Below, one piece after another: positions 1 to 14,058 of a DNA stretch of 64,000 nucleotides. The notes under the pieces are model-generated. The model did no database searches, was not told the origin of the DNA, and was given only the letters and a program-made list of their open reading frames with translations. Within the stretch, counting starts at the first letter, position 1, and the number at the start of each line of letters is the position of its first letter. The stretch comes from Halictus rubicundus (taxonomy: Eukaryota; Arthropoda; Insecta; Hymenoptera; Halictidae), in assembly GCF_050948215.1 (NCBI RefSeq), contig NW_027489055.1:1-64000 (forward strand), read 5' to 3'. The position numbers were made by a program, and so were the translations under genes.

Positions 1-1306
1 GGATAGAGGATAGGATATGGATAGAGGATAGGATAGGATAGAGGATAGGATAGGATAGAGGATAGGATAGGATAGAGGATAGGATAGGATAGAGGATAGG
101 ATAGAGGAAAGGATAGGATACAGGATAGGATAGGATAGAGGATAGGATAGGGGGATTTGATAGGATAGAGGATAGGATAGGATAGAAGATAGGATAGGAT
201 AGAGGATAGGATAGGATAGTAGGATAGGGTAGGATAGAGGATAGGATAGGATAGAGGATAGAATAGAGGATAGGATAGGATAGAGGATAGGATAGGATAG
301 AGGATAGGATAGGATAGAGGATAGGATAGGATAGAGGATAGGATAGGATAGGATAGAGGATAGGATAGGATAGAGGATAGGATAGGATAGAGGATAGGAT
401 AGGATAGAGGATAGGATAGAGGATAGGATAGAGGATAGGATAGGATAGAGGATAGGATAGGATAGAGGATAGGATAGGGGGATTTGATAGGATAGAGGAT
501 AGGATAGGATAGAGGATACGATAGGATAGAGGATAGGATAGGATAGAGGATAGGATAGGATAGAGGATAGGATAGGATAGGAGGATAGGATAGGATAGAG
601 GATAGGATAGGATAGAGGATAGGATAGAGGATAGGATAGAGGATAGGATTGATAGAGGATAGGATAGGATAGAGGATAGGATAGGATAGAGGATAGAGGA
701 TAGAGGATAGGATAGGATAGAGGATAGGATAGGATAGGATAGAGGATAGGATAGGATAGAGGATAGGATAGGGGATTGATAGGATAGGTTAGAGGATAGG
801 ATAGGGGATTTGATAGGATAGAGGAAAGGATAGGATAGAGGATAGGATAGGATAGAGGATAGGATAGGATAGAGGATAGGATAGGTTAGAGGTTAGGATA
901 GGGGGATTTGATAGGATAGAGGATAGGATAGGATAGAGATAGGATAGAGATAGGATAGGATAGTGGATAGGATAGTGGATAGGATAGGATAGAGGATAGG
1001 ATAGGATAGAGGATAGGATAGGATAGAGGATAGGATAGGATAGGAGGAGGATAGGATAGAGGATAGGATTGGATAGAGGATAGGATTGGATAGAGGATAG
1101 GATAGGATAGAGGATAGGATAGGATAGGATAGAGGATAGGATAGGATAGAGGATAGGATAGGATAGAGGATAGGATAGGATAGAGGATAGGATAGGATAG
1201 AGGATAGGATAGGGATAGAGGATAGGATTGGATAGAGGATAGGATAGGATAGAGGATAGGATAGGATAGAGGATAGGATAGGATAGGATAGAGGATAGGA
1301 TAGGAT
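1..1306 (-). repeat. 17-bp CTATC satellite, inverted block (GGATAG on +)
   Basis: Tandem AGGATAGGATAGGATAG units with 12-bp variants, which is the reverse complement of the array that starts at 14561. It carries the same variant units as the right array: GATTTGATAGG sites (near 155, 482, 774, 803 and 906), a GGTTAGAGGTTAGG cluster at 885-896, GATAGTGG pairs near 961-980 and GGATTGGATAG sites near 1066-1095. These match the right array at about 26.75-28.05 kb in mirror order. Three of the five GGGGATTTG sites have five Gs where the right arm shows four Cs, and there are scattered single-base differences (for example GTAGG for GAGG near 219), consistent with call errors. The minus strand is free of stops from 1334 to 789, but this is a property of the repeat, not a gene. 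Confidence 0.93.
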
Positions 1307-1450
1307 GGTAACGGTCTCTTACTGCTTCATGCACGGATTTCTATGTTAGATGTACGATAGGTAGACTTAGGATAGAGGATTGGATAGGATTAGGCTAGGA
1401 TAGGATAGGAGAGAATAGGTAGAATGTGATAGATGGATAGGATATTAGAT
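1307..1450. other. Disordered switch zone between two renderings of the satellite
   Basis: Regular GGATAG units stop at about 1306. About 55 bases of non-repetitive sequence follow (to about 1360), then broken GGATAG-like units with extra bases up to about 1450, where CTTCA-type units begin. The mirrored right-arm interval, about 26.60-26.75 kb, is ordinary CTATC satellite with no such insertion. I therefore infer that this is not a real unique spacer but the place where the base calling drifted from the correct to the substituted letters. No promoter, tRNA or coding signal is seen in it. Confidence 0.75.
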
Positions 1451-4400
1451 TGATCATCACTTGCACTTCTCGTATGCATCTCTACACCTCTCACCTTAAT
1501 AGCTACTTCACTATGGTCAATTACATGCACTTCACTCTTCACTGTGCATTCACTAGGTATTCACTTCTCCTCTTCACTTCACTTCCTCAGCTTCACTTCA
1601 ATGCCTCGTCACTGCACTCTTCGACTCACTCTTGCACTTTCACTCGTGCACTGCTTCACTGCTTCAGAGGATAGTCACTCATCACTGCACTTCATCTCTT
1701 CACTTCACAGCTTCTCTACACCTCATAACACGTCTTTACTGCACGGTCACGCTCCACTTCACTTTGCAAGTTCACTTCACTTCACTGTGCACTGCACTTC
1801 ACTCACCACTTCACTTGGCTCGTCACTCTTCACTTCACTCTTCACTCTGCACTTCACTTCACTCTCGTCACTTCACTTCACTTCACTTCATTCTTGCACT
1901 TCACTTCTCTTCACGTCTTCTTCACTTCACTTCACTTCTTCACTTCACTTCACTCTTCACTGTCACTTCACTCTTCACTTCACGTCACTCTTCACTTCAC
2001 TTCACTCGTCACTTCACTTACTCTCACTTCACTTCACTCTTCACTGTCACTCTTCACTTCACTTCACTCTTCACTTCAGCTTCACTCTTTCACTTCACGT
2101 ATCTCTTCACTTCACTTCACTCTTCACTTTACTTCACTCTTCACTTCACTTCACTCTTCACTTCACTTTTCAAATCACTTCACTCTTCCCTTCACTTCAC
2201 CCTTCACTTCACTTCACTCTTCACTGCACTTTTCAAATCACTTCACTCTTCACTTCACTTCACTCCTCACTTCACTTCACAATTCACTTCACTTCACTCT
2301 TCACTTCACTTCACTCTTCACTTCACTTCATCTTCACTTCACTTCACTCTTCACTTCACTTCACTCTTCAATTCACTTCACTCTTCAGCTTCATCACTTC
2401 GACTTCACTCTTCACTTCACTCCTCACTTTCACTTCACTCTTCACTTCACTTCACTCGTCACTTCACTCTTCACTTCACTCTTCACTTCACTATTCACTT
2501 CACTCTTCACTTCACTCTTCACTGTCACTCTTCACTTCACTCTTCACTCTTCACTTCACTTCACTCTTCACTTCACTTCACTCTTCACTTCACTGTCACT
2601 CTTCACTTCACTTCACTTCACTCTTCACTTCACTTCACTTCACTCTTCACTTCACTCTTCACATCAATTCACTCTTCACTTCACTTCACTCTTCACTTCA
2701 CTTCACTTGACTCATCACTTCACTTTGACTCATCACTTTCACTTCACTCTTTCACCTCACATCACTCTACACCTCACAACACTCTTTACTTTCACTTCAC
2801 TCTTCCACTTCACTTTCAATTCACTTCACTTCACTCTTCACGTCACTTCACTCTGTCACTTCACTTCACTTCACTCTTCACTTCACTCTTCACTTCACTC
2901 TTCACTGCAATTCACTCTTCACTTCACGTTCACTCTTCACTTCACTTCACTGTCACTCATCACTTCACGTTCACTTCTTCACTTCACATCACTCTACACC
3001 TCACAACACTCTTTACTTCACTTTCACTTGCTCCACTTCACTGTCATTCACTTCACTTCACTTTTCACTTCACGTCACTCACCACTTCTCTTCACTTCAC
3101 TCTTCACTTCACTTCACTGCTTCACTTCACTTCACTCTTCACTTCACTTCTCTTCACTTCACTCTTCACTTCACTTCACTTCACTTCACTCTTCACTTCA
3201 CTTCACTCTTCACTTCACTTCACTCTTCACTTCACTTCACTCTTCACTTCACTTCACTCTTCACTTCACCTTCCTTCACTTCACCCTTCACTTCACTTCA
3301 CTCTTCACTTCACTTTCACTCTTCACTCCACTTCACTTCACTCTTCACTTCACTTCACTCTTCACTTCACTTCACTCTTCACTTCACTTCACTCTTCACT
3401 TCACTTCGACTCTTCACTTCTCTTTCACTTCACTTCACTCTTCACTTCACTTCACTCTTCACTTCACTTCACTCTTCACTTCACTTCACTCTTCACTTCA
3501 CTTCACTTCACTCTTCACTTCACTTCACTCTTCACTTCACTTCACTCTTCACGTTCACTTGCACTTCACTCTTCACTTCAGCTTCACGCTTCACTGTCAC
3601 TTCACTCTTCATCTTCACTTCACTCTTCACTTCACTTCATCTCTGTCAGCTTCACTTCACTCTTCACTTCACTCTTCACTCTTCTTCACTTCACTTCACT
3701 CTTCACTTCACTTCACTCTTCACTTCACTTCACTCTTCACTTCACTTCACTCTTCACTTCACTCTTCACTTCACTCTTCACTTCACTTCACTCTTCACTT
3801 CACTTCACTCTTCACTTCACTTCACTTCACTCTTCACTTCACTCACTTCACTCTTCACGTCACTTTCACTTCACTCTTCACTTCACTTCACTCTTCACTT
3901 CACTTCACTCTTCACTTCACTTTTCAAATCACTTCACTCTTCCCTTCACTTCACTTCACTTCCTCACTCTTCACTTCACTTCACTCTTCACTTCACTTAT
4001 CTCTTAACTTCACTTCAAATCGACTTCACTCCTCTCCTTCACTCTCTTCACTTCCTCACTTCACTGTCACTATTCACCTTCACTTCACTCTTCACTTCAC
4101 TTCACTCTTGCACTTCACTTCACGTCTTCACTTCACTTCCTCTTCACGTTCACTCTTCACTTCACTTCACTTCACTCTTCACTTCACTTCACTCTTCACT
4201 TCACTTCACTCTTCACTTCACTCTCACTTCACTTCACTCTTCACTTCACTTCACTCTTCACTTCACTTCACTCTGTCACTTCACTTCACTCTTCACTTCA
4301 CTTCACTCTTCACTTCACTTCACTTCACTCTTCACTTCACTCACTCTTCACTTCACTTCACTCTTCACTTCACTTCACTTCACTCTTCTTCACTTCACTT

Positions 4401-7400
4401 CACTTCACTTCACTCTTCATCTTCACTTCACTCTTCACTTCACTTCACTCTTCACTTCACTTCACTTCACTCTGTCACTTCACTCTTCACTTCAATTCAC
4501 TCTTCACTTCACTTCACTCTTCACTTCCCTTCACTTTACTCCTCACTCTCACTTCACTCGTCACTTCACATCACTCTACACCTCACAACACTCTTTACTG
4601 TCACTTCACTCTCCACTTCACTTTTCAATTCACTTCACTTCACTCTTCACTTCACTTCACTCTCTTCACTTCACTTCACTCTCCACTTCACTTCACTCTT
4701 CACTTCACTCTTCACTTCACTCTTCACTCAATTCACTCTCACTTCACTTCACTCTTCACTTCACTTCACTCATCACTTCACTTCACTCTTCACTTCACTT
4801 CACTCTACACCTCACAACACTCTTACTTCACTTCACTCTCACTTCACTTTTCAATTCACTGTCACTTCTCTTCACTCTTTCACTTCACTGCACTCACTTC
4901 ACCTTCTTCACTCTTCACTTCACTTTCACTCTTCACTTCACTTCACTCTTCACTTCACTTCACTTCACTCACTTCACTTCACTTCACTTCACTTCACTCT
5001 TCACTTCACTTCACTCTTCACTTCACTTCACTCTTCACTTCACTTCACTCTTCACTTCACTTCACTCTTCACTTCACGTCACTCTTCACTTCACGTCACT
5101 CTTCACTTCACTTCCTTCACTTCTTCACTTTCACTTCACTCTTCACTTCACTTTCACTTCTTCACTCCTTCACTTCACTTCACTCTTCACTTCACGTCAC
5201 TCTTCACTTCACTTCACCTTCACTACTGTCACTCTTCACTTCACTTCACTCTTCACTCACTCTTCACTCACTCACTCTTCACTTCACTTCACTCTCACTT
5301 CACTCTTCACTTCACTCTTCACTTCAATTCACTCTTCACTTCACTCTTCACTCACTTCACTTCACATCACTTCACTTCACTCTGCACTTCACATCACTCT
5401 ACACCTCACAACACTCTCTTACTTCACTTCACTCTCCACTTCACTGTTCAATTCACTTCACTTCACGTTTCACGTCACTTCACTCACCACTTCACTCTTC
5501 ACTTCACTCTTCAGCTTCACTCTTGCACGCTTCACTTCACTTCACTCCTTCACTTCACTTCACTTCACTTTCACTCTTCACTTCCTTCACTTCACTTTCA
5601 CTCTTCACTTCACTTCACTCTTCACTTCACTTCACTCTTCACTTCACTTCACTCTTCACTTCACTTCACTCTTCACTTCACTCTTCCCTTCACTTCACCC
5701 TTCACTTCACTTCACGTCTTCACTTCACTTTGTCAAATCACTGTCACTCTTCACTTCACTTCACTCCTCACTTCACTTTCACTCTTCACTTCACTTCACT
5801 CTTCACTTTACTTCACTCTTCACTTCACTTCACTCTTCACTCCACTCTTCACTTCAATTCACTCTTCACTTCACTTCACTCTTCACTTCACTTCACTCTT
5901 CACTTCACTTCACTCTTCACTTCACTTCACTCTTCACTTCACTTCACTCTTCACTTCACTTCACTCTTCACTCCACTTTTCAAATCACTTCACTCTTCCC
6001 TTCACTTCACTCTTCACTTCACTTAACTCTACACTTCACTTCACTCTTCACAACACTTAACTCTTAACTTCACTCCACTCCTCACTTCACTTCACTCTTC
6101 AATTCACTTCACCCTTCACTTCACTTCACTCTTCACTTCACTTTCAAATCACTTCACTCATCACTTCACTTCACTCTTCACTTCACTTCACTCTTCACTT
6201 CACTTTTCTCTTCACTTCACTTCACTCTTCACTTCACTCTTCACTTCACTTCACTCTTCACTTCACTTCACTCCTCACTTCACTTCACTAATTCACTTCC
6301 ACAATTCACTTCACTTCACTCTTCACTTTACTTCACTCTTCACTTTCACTTCACTCTTCACTTCACTTCACTCTTCACTTCACTTCACTCTTCAATTCAC
6401 TTCACTCTTCACTCATCACTTCACTTCACTCTTCACTTCACTCCTCACTTCACTTCACTCTTCACTTCACTTCACTCTTCACTTCACTCTTCACTTCACT
6501 CTTCACTTCACTCTTCACTTCACTCTTCACTTTCACTCTTCACTTCACTTCTGTCATCTTCACTCTTCACTTCACTCTTCACTCTTCACTTCACTTCACT
6601 CTTCACTTCACTTCACTCTTCACTTCACTTCACTCTTCACTTCACTTCACTTCACTCTTCACTTCACTTCACTCTTCACTTCACTTCACTCTTCACTTCA
6701 CTTCACTTCACTCTTCACTTCACCCTTCACATCAATTCACTCTTCACTTCACTTCACTCTTCACTTCACTTCACTTTACTCATCACTTCACTTCACTCTT
6801 CACTTCACATCACTCTACACTCTCACAACACTCTTTACTTCACTGTCACTCTCCACTTCACTTTTCAATTCACTTCACTTCACTGCACCACTTCACTTTC
6901 ACTCTTCACTTCACTTCACTTCACTTCACTCTTCACTTCACTCTTCACTTCACTCTTCACTTCAATTCACTCTTCACTTCACTTCACTCTTCACTTCACT
7001 TCACTTCACTCATCACTCACTTCACTCTTCACTTCACATCACTCTACACCTCACAACACTCTTTACTTCACTTCACTCTCCAGCTTCACTTTCAATTCAC
7101 TTCACTTCACTTTTTCACTTCACTTCACTCACCACTTCACTCTTCACTTCACTCTTCCACTTCACTCTTCACTCTTCACTTCACTTCACTCTTCACTTCA
7201 CTTCACTTCACTTCACGTCTTCACTTCACTTCACTTCACTTCACTCTTCACTTCACTTCACTCTTCACTTCACTTCACTCTTCACTTCACTTCACTCTTC
7301 ACTTCACTTCACTCTTCTCTTCACTTCACTTCTTCCCTTCACTTCACCCTTCACTTCACTACACTTCTTCACTTCACTTTTCAAATCACTTCACTCTTCA

Positions 7401-10400
7401 CTTCACTTCACTCCTCACTTCACTTCACTCTTCACTTCACTTCACTCTTCACTTTACTTCAGCTCTTCACTGCACTTCACTCTTCACTCCACTCTTCACT
7501 TCACTTCACTCTTCACTTCACGTCACTCTGCACTTCACTTCACTCTTCCCTTCACTTCACTCTTCTACTTCACTTCACTCTTCACTTCACTTCACTCTTC
7601 ACTTCACTTTTCAAATCACTTCACTCTTCCCTTCACTTCACTCTTCACTTCACTTAACTCTTCACTTCACTTTCACTCTTCACAACACTTAACTCTTAAC
7701 TTCACTCCACTCCTCACTTCACTTCACTCTTCAATTCACTTCACCCTTCACTTCACTTCACTCTTCACTTCACTTTTCAAATCACTTCACTCATCACTTG
7801 CACTTCACTCTTCACTTCACTTCACTCTTCACTTCACTTGACTCTTCACTTCACTTCACTCTTCACTTCACTCTTCACTTCACTTCACTCTTCACTTCAC
7901 TTCACTTCACTTCACTTCTTCACTCTTCACTTCACTTCACTCTTCACTTCACTTTCACTCTTCACTTCACTTCACTCTTCACGTCACTTCACTCTTCACT
8001 TCACTTCACTCTTCACTTCACTTTTCAAATCACTTCACTCTTCCCTTCACTTCACCCTTCACTTCACTTCACTCTTCACTTCACTTTCAAATCACTTCAC
8101 TCTTCACTTCACATCACTCCCTCACTTCACTTCACAATTCACTTCACTTCTCTCTTCACTTCACTTCACTCTTCACTTCACTTCACTCTTCACTTCACTC
8201 TTCACTTCACTCTTCACTTCACTTCACTCTTCACTTCACTTCACTCTTCAATTCACTTCACTCTTCACTCATCACTTCACTTCACTCTTCACTTCACTCC
8301 TCACTTCACTTCACTCTTCACTTCACTTCACTCTTCACTTCACTCTTCACTTCATTCTTCACTTCACTCTTCACTTCACTCTTCACTTCACTCTTCACTC
8401 TCACTTCACTTCACTCTTCACTTCACTTCACTTCACTTCACTCTTCACTTCACTTCACTCTTCACTTCCACTTAACTCTTAACTTCACTTCACTCCTCAC
8501 TTCACTTCACTCTTCAAGTTCACTTCACCCTTCACTTCACTTCACTCTTCACTTCACTGTTTCAAATCACTTCACTCTTCCCTTCACTTCACTCTTCACT
8601 TCACTTCACTCTGTCACTTCACTTCACTCTTCACTTCACTTCACTCTTCACTTCACTTCACTCTTCACTTCACTTCACTCTTCACTTCACTTCACTCTTC
8701 ACTTCACTTCTCTCTTCACTTCACTCTTCACTTCACTCTTCACTTCACTTCACTCTTCACTTCACTTCACTCTTCACTTCACTTCACTCTTCACTTCACT
8801 TTTCAAATCACTTCACTCTTCACTTCACTTCACTCTTCACTTCACTTCACTCTTCACTCACTTCACTCTTCACTTCACTTCACTCTTCACTTCACTTCAC
8901 TCTTCACTTCACTTCACTCTTCACTTCACTTCACTCCTCACTTCACTCCTCACTTCACTTCACTATTCACTTCACTTCACTCTTCACTTCAATTCACTCT
9001 TCACTTCACTTCACTCTTCACTTCACTTCACTTCTTCACTTCACTTAACTCTTAACTTCACTTTTCAAATCACTTCACTCTTCACTTCACTTCACTCCTC
9101 ACTTCACTCCTCACTTCACTTCACTTTCACTTCACTTCACTCTTCACTTCACTTCACTCTTCACTTCACGTTCTCTTCACTTCTCTTCACTTCTTCACTT
9201 CACTTCACTCTTCACTTCACTCTTCACTTCACTCTTCACTTCAATTCACTCTTCACTTCACTTCACTCTTCACTTCACTTCACTCACTCTTCACTTCACT
9301 TCACTCTTCACTTCACTTCACTCTTCACTTCACTTCACTTCACTCTTCACTTCACTTCACTCTTCACTTCACTTCACTCTTCACTTCACTTCACTCTTCA
9401 CTTCACTTCACTCTTCACTTCACTTCACTTCACTCTTCACATCAATTCACTCTTCACTTCACTTCACTCTTCACTTCACTTCACTTCACTCATCACTCCA
9501 CTTCACTCTTCACTTCACTATCACTCTACACCTCACAACACTCTTTACTTCACGTCACTATCCACTTCACTTTTCAATTCACTTCACTTCACTTTTCACT
9601 CACTTCACTCACCACTTCACTCTTCACTTCACCTTCACTTCACTCCTCACTCTTCACTTCACTTCACTCTTCACTTCACTTCACTTCACTTCACTCTTCA
9701 CTTCACTTCACTTCACTTCACTTCACTCTTCACTTCACTTCACTCTTCACTTCACTTCACTCTTCACTTCACGTTCACTCTTCACTTCACTCTTCACTTC
9801 ACTCTCTCTTCACTTCACTTCACTTCACTCATCACTTCACTTCACTCTTCACTTCACATCACTCTACACCTCACTACACTCTTTACTTCACTTCACTCTC
9901 CACTTCACTTTTCAAGTTCACTTCACTTCACTTTTCACTTCACTTCACTCACCACTTCACTCTTCACTTCACTCTTCACTTCACTCTTCACTGTCACTCT
10001 TCACTCTCTTCACTTCACTTCACTTCACTTCACTTCACTTCACTTCACTCTTCACTTCACTTCACTTCACTTCACTCTTCACTTCACTTCACTCTTCACT
10101 TCATTTCACTCTTCACTTCACTTCACTCTTCACTTCACTTCACTCTTCACTTCACTTCTTCCCTTCACTTCACCCTTCACTTCACTTCACTCTTCACTGT
10201 CACTTTCAAATCACTTCACTCTTCACTTCACTTCACTCCTCACTTCACCTCACTCTTCACTTCACTTCACTCTTCACTTCACTTCACTCTTCACTTCACT
10301 TCACTCTTCACTTCACTCTTCACTTCACTTCACTCTTCACTAATTCACTCTTCACTTCACTTCACTCGTCACTTCACTTCACTCTTCACTTCACTTCACT

Positions 10401-13400
10401 CTTCACTTCACTTCACTCTTCACTTCACTTCACTCTTCACTTCACTTTTCAAATCACCTCACTCTTCCCTTCACTTCACTCTTCACTTCACTTAACTCTT
10501 CAATTCACTTCACTCTTCACAACACTTAACTCTTAACTTCACTCCACTCCTCACTTCACTTCACTCTTCAATTCACTTCACCCTTCACTGTCACTTCACT
10601 CTTCACTTCACTTTTCAAATCACTTCACTCATCACTTCCCTTCACTCTTCACTTCACTTCACTCTTCACTTCACTTTACTCTTCACTTCACTTCACTCTT
10701 CACTTCACTTCTTCACTTCACTCTCCACTTCACTGCACTCTTCACTTCACTTCACTCTTCACTTCACTTCACTCTTCACTTCACTTCACCCTTCACTTCA
10801 CTTCACTCTGTCACTTCACTTTTCAAATCACTTCACTCATCACTTCCCTTCACTCTTCACTTCACTTTCACTCTTCACTTCACTTTACTCTTCACTTCAC
10901 TTCACTCTTCACTTCACTCTTCACTTCACTCTCCACTTCACTTCACTCTTCACTTCACTTCACTCTTCACTTCACTTCACTCTTCACTTCACTTTCACTC
11001 TTCACTTTACTTCACTCTTCACTTCACTTCACTCTTCACTTCACTTTTCAAATCACTTCACTCTTCCCTTCACTTCACCCTTCACTTCACTGCACTCTTC
11101 ACTTCACTTTTCAAATCACTTCACTCTTCACGTCACTTCACTCCTCACTTCACTTCACTGCTTCACTTCACTTCACTCTTCACTTCACTTCACTCTTCAC
11201 TTCACTTCACTCTTCACGTTCACTTCACTCTTCACTTCACTTCACTCTTCACTTCACTTTTCAAGATCACTTCACTCTTCCCTTCACTTCACTCTTCACT
11301 TCACTTCACTCTTCACACCACTTCACTCTTCACTTCACTTAACTCTTAACTTCACTCCACTCCTCACTTCACTTCACTCTTCAATTCACTTCACCCTGTC
11401 ACTTCACTTCACTCTTCACTTCACTTTTCAAAATCACTTCACTCTTCACTTCACTTCACTCCTCACTTCACTTCACTCTTCACTTCACTTCACTCTTTAC
11501 TTCACTTCACTCTTCACTTCACTTCACTTCTTCACTTCACTCTTCACTTCACTTCACTCTTCACTTCACTTCACTCTCCAATTCACTCATCACTTCACTT
11601 CACTCTTCACAACACTTCACTCTTCACATCACTTCACTCTTCACTTCACTTTACTCTTCAATTCACTTCACTCTTCACTCATCACTTCACTTCACGGCTT
11701 CACTTCACTTCACTCTTTACTTTCACTTCACTTCTTCACTTCACTTCACTCTTCACTTCACTTCACTCTTCACTTCACTCTTCACTTCCCTCTTCACTTC
11801 AATTCACTCTTCACTTCACTTCACTCTTCACTTCACTTCACTCTTCACTTCACTCTTCACTTCACTCTTCACTTCACTTCACTCTTCACTTCACTTCACT
11901 CTTCACTTCACATCACTCTTCACTTCACTTCACTCTTCACTTCACTTAATTCTTCACTTCACTTCACTCTTCACTTCACTTTACTCATCACTTTACTTCA
12001 CTCTTCACTTCACTTCACTCTTCACTTCACTCTTCACTTCACTCCTCACTTCACTTCACTCTTCACTTGCACTTCACTCTTCAATTCACTTCACCCCTCC
12101 CTTCACTTCAATCTTCACTCATCACTTCACTTCACTCTTCAATTCACTTAACCCTGCACTTCACTCCACTCTTCACTTCACTTTTCAAATCACTTCACTC
12201 TTCACTTCACTTCACTCTTCACTTCACTTCACTCTTCACTTCACTTCACTCTTCACTTCACTCTTCACTTCCCTCTTCACTTCAATTCACTCTTCACTTT
12301 CACTTCACTCTTCACTTCACTTCACTTCACTCATCACTTCACTTCACTCTTCACTTCACATCACTCTACACCTCACAACACTCTTTACTTCACTTCACTC
12401 TCCACTTCACTTTTCAATTCACTTCACTTCACTCTACACTTCACGTTCACTCTTCACTTCACTCTTCACTTCACTTCACTCTTCACTTCACTTCAATCTT
12501 TACTTCACTTCACTCTCCACTTCACTTCACCCTTCACTTCACTTCACTCTTCACTTCACTTCACTCTTCACTTCACTGTCACTCTTTACTTCACTTCACT
12601 TCTCCACTTCACTTCACTCTTCACTTCACTTCACTCTTCACTTCACTTCACTCTTCACGTTCACTTTTCAAATCACTTCACTCTTCCCTTCACATCACTC
12701 TTCACTTCACTTCACTCTTCACTTCACTTTTCAATTCACTTCACTTCACTCTACACTTCACTTCACTCTTCACTTCACTCTTCACTTCACTTCACTCTTC
12801 ACTTCACTTCACTCTTTACTTCACTTCACTTCTTCACTTCACTTCACTCTTCACTTCACTTCACTCTTCACTTCACTTTTCAAATCACTTCACTCTTCCC
12901 TTCACTTCACTCTTCACGTCACTTCACGCTTCACTTCACTTCACTCTTCACTTCACTTCACTCTTCACTTCACTTCACTCTTCACTTCACTCTTCACTTC
13001 ACTTCACTCTTCACTTCACTCTTCACTTCACTCTTCACTTCACTTTCACTCTTCACTTCACTTCACTCTTCACTTCACTTCACTCTTCACTTCACTTCAC
13101 TCTTCACTTCACTTCACTCTTCACTTCACTTCACTCTTCACTTCACTTCACTCTTCACTTCACTTCACTCTTCACGTTCACTTCACTCTTCACTTCACTT
13201 CACTCTTCACTTCACTTCACTCTTCACTTCACTTCACTCTTCACTTCACTTCACTCTTCACTTCACTTCACTCTTCACTTCACTTCACTCTTCACTTCAT
13301 TTCACTCTTCACTTCACTGTTCAAATCACTTCACTCTTCCCTTCACTTCACTCTTCACTTCACTTCACTCTTCACTTCACTTTTCAATTCACTTCACTTC

Positions 13401-14022
13401 ACTCTTCACTTCACTCTTCACTTCACTTCACTCTTCACTTCACTTCACTCTTTACTTCACTTCCCTCTTAACTTCACTTCACTCTTCACTTCACTGCACT
13501 CTTCACTTCACTTCACTCTTCACTTCACTTCCCTTCGTTCACTTCACTTCACTCTTCACTTCCCGTCACTCGTTCACTTCACTTCCCTCTTCACTTCACT
13601 TTCAAATCACTTCACGTTCACTCTTCACTTCACTCCTCACTTCACTTCACTCTCCACATCACTTCACTCTTCACTTCACTTCACTCTTCACTTCACTCCA
13701 CTCTTCACGTCACTTCACTCTTCCCTTCACTTCACTCTTCACTTTACTTTTTCAAATTCACTTCACTCTTCACATCACTTCTACTCCTCACTTCACTTCA
13801 CTCGTCACTTCACTTCACTCGTCACTTCACTTCACTCTTCACTTCACTTCACTCTTCACTTCACTTCACTCTCCACTTCACTTCACTCTTCACTTCACTT
13901 CACTCTTCACTTCACTTCACTCTTCACTTCACTTCACTCTTCACTTCACTTTTCAAATCACTTCACTCTTCCCTTCACTCCACTCTTCACTTCACTTCAC
14001 TCTTCACTTCACTCACTACACA
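1451..14022. repeat. CTTCA-type array: letter-substituted left arm of the CTATC satellite
   Basis: Tandem 17-bp units CTTCACTTCACTTCACT (three CTTCA pentamers plus CT), with almost no G on the + strand and a ragged first 300 bases. Reverse-complementing the CTATC unit and changing A to C, G to T and T to A with C kept gives exactly this unit. The rule also reproduces rare variants: CTATAATATCGTATACTC becomes TCTACACCTCACAACACT, seen at ten sites (for example 2766, 4575, 7043, 12365), and CTTTCGTGTATCC at 15962-15974 becomes TTCACCCCTCCCT, seen at 12090-12102. The recurrent CTTTTCAAATCACTTC element corresponds to right-arm GATAGGATTTGATAGG-type variants. Scattered G insertions (TGTCAC, GTTCAC, TGCAC) have no right-arm counterpart and look like noise. 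Taken at face value it would be an independent satellite; the shared variant map argues against that. Confidence 0.88.
2765..12382 (-). repeat. Marker A as written in the CTTCA block, ten clear copies
   Basis: The cluster CTCTACACCTCACAACAC followed by CTCTTTACTTCAC, CTCTCCACTTCAC and CTTTTCAATTCAC recurs with starts near 2765, 2992, 4574, 4803, 5397, 6813, 7042, 9524, 9862 and 12364; two eroded copies lie at about 1480 and 1714. Decoding gives the reverse complement of marker A base for base. Intervals read right to left (2502, 338, 2482, 229, 1416, 594, 229, 1582, 227) match marker A intervals read left to right (2485, 340, 2452, 226, 1399, 620, 238, 1602, 221). Confidence 0.9.
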
Positions 14023-14058
14023 CCCCCCCCCCCCCTGCTTCGTGCTTCCCCTCTCTCT
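14023..14058. other. Poly-C run and short spacer at the palindrome centre
   Basis: Thirteen consecutive C residues (14023-14035) are followed by a 23-base non-repetitive stretch (14036-14058) before CACAC units begin. The mirror centre calculated from the innermost markers is about 14,032 (12364 with 15700, and 12097 with 15967, both sum to 28064), so this element sits on the axis. Under the letter rule C stands for A or C, so the original bases cannot be recovered. It may be the hairpin turn of the foldback molecule or a signal stall; I cannot tell which. Confidence 0.7.

Noticed and set aside
885..900. TTAGG-type telomere repeat (GGTTAGAGGTTAGG here, CTAACCTCTAACC in the right arm)
   Set aside because: It is an isolated pair of variant units, recurring in higher-order copies, not a tandem TTAGG array.
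1451..14022. CTTCA block as an independent satellite family
   Set aside because: Its unit, rare variants, copy-specific changes and marker intervals are all predicted from the CTATC right arm by one rule.
14023..14035. Poly-C as a retrotransposon tail or insertion scar
   Set aside because: There is no element body or target-site duplication; it lies on the mirror axis in the miscalled stretch.
1322..14045. Shared CTGCTTCATGC (1322-1332) and CTGCTTCGTGC (14035-14045) as flanking direct repeats of an inserted element
   Set aside because: Only 10 of 11 bases match; CTGCTTCA also arises inside the CTTCA array near 1650, and both sites are probable call-error zones.
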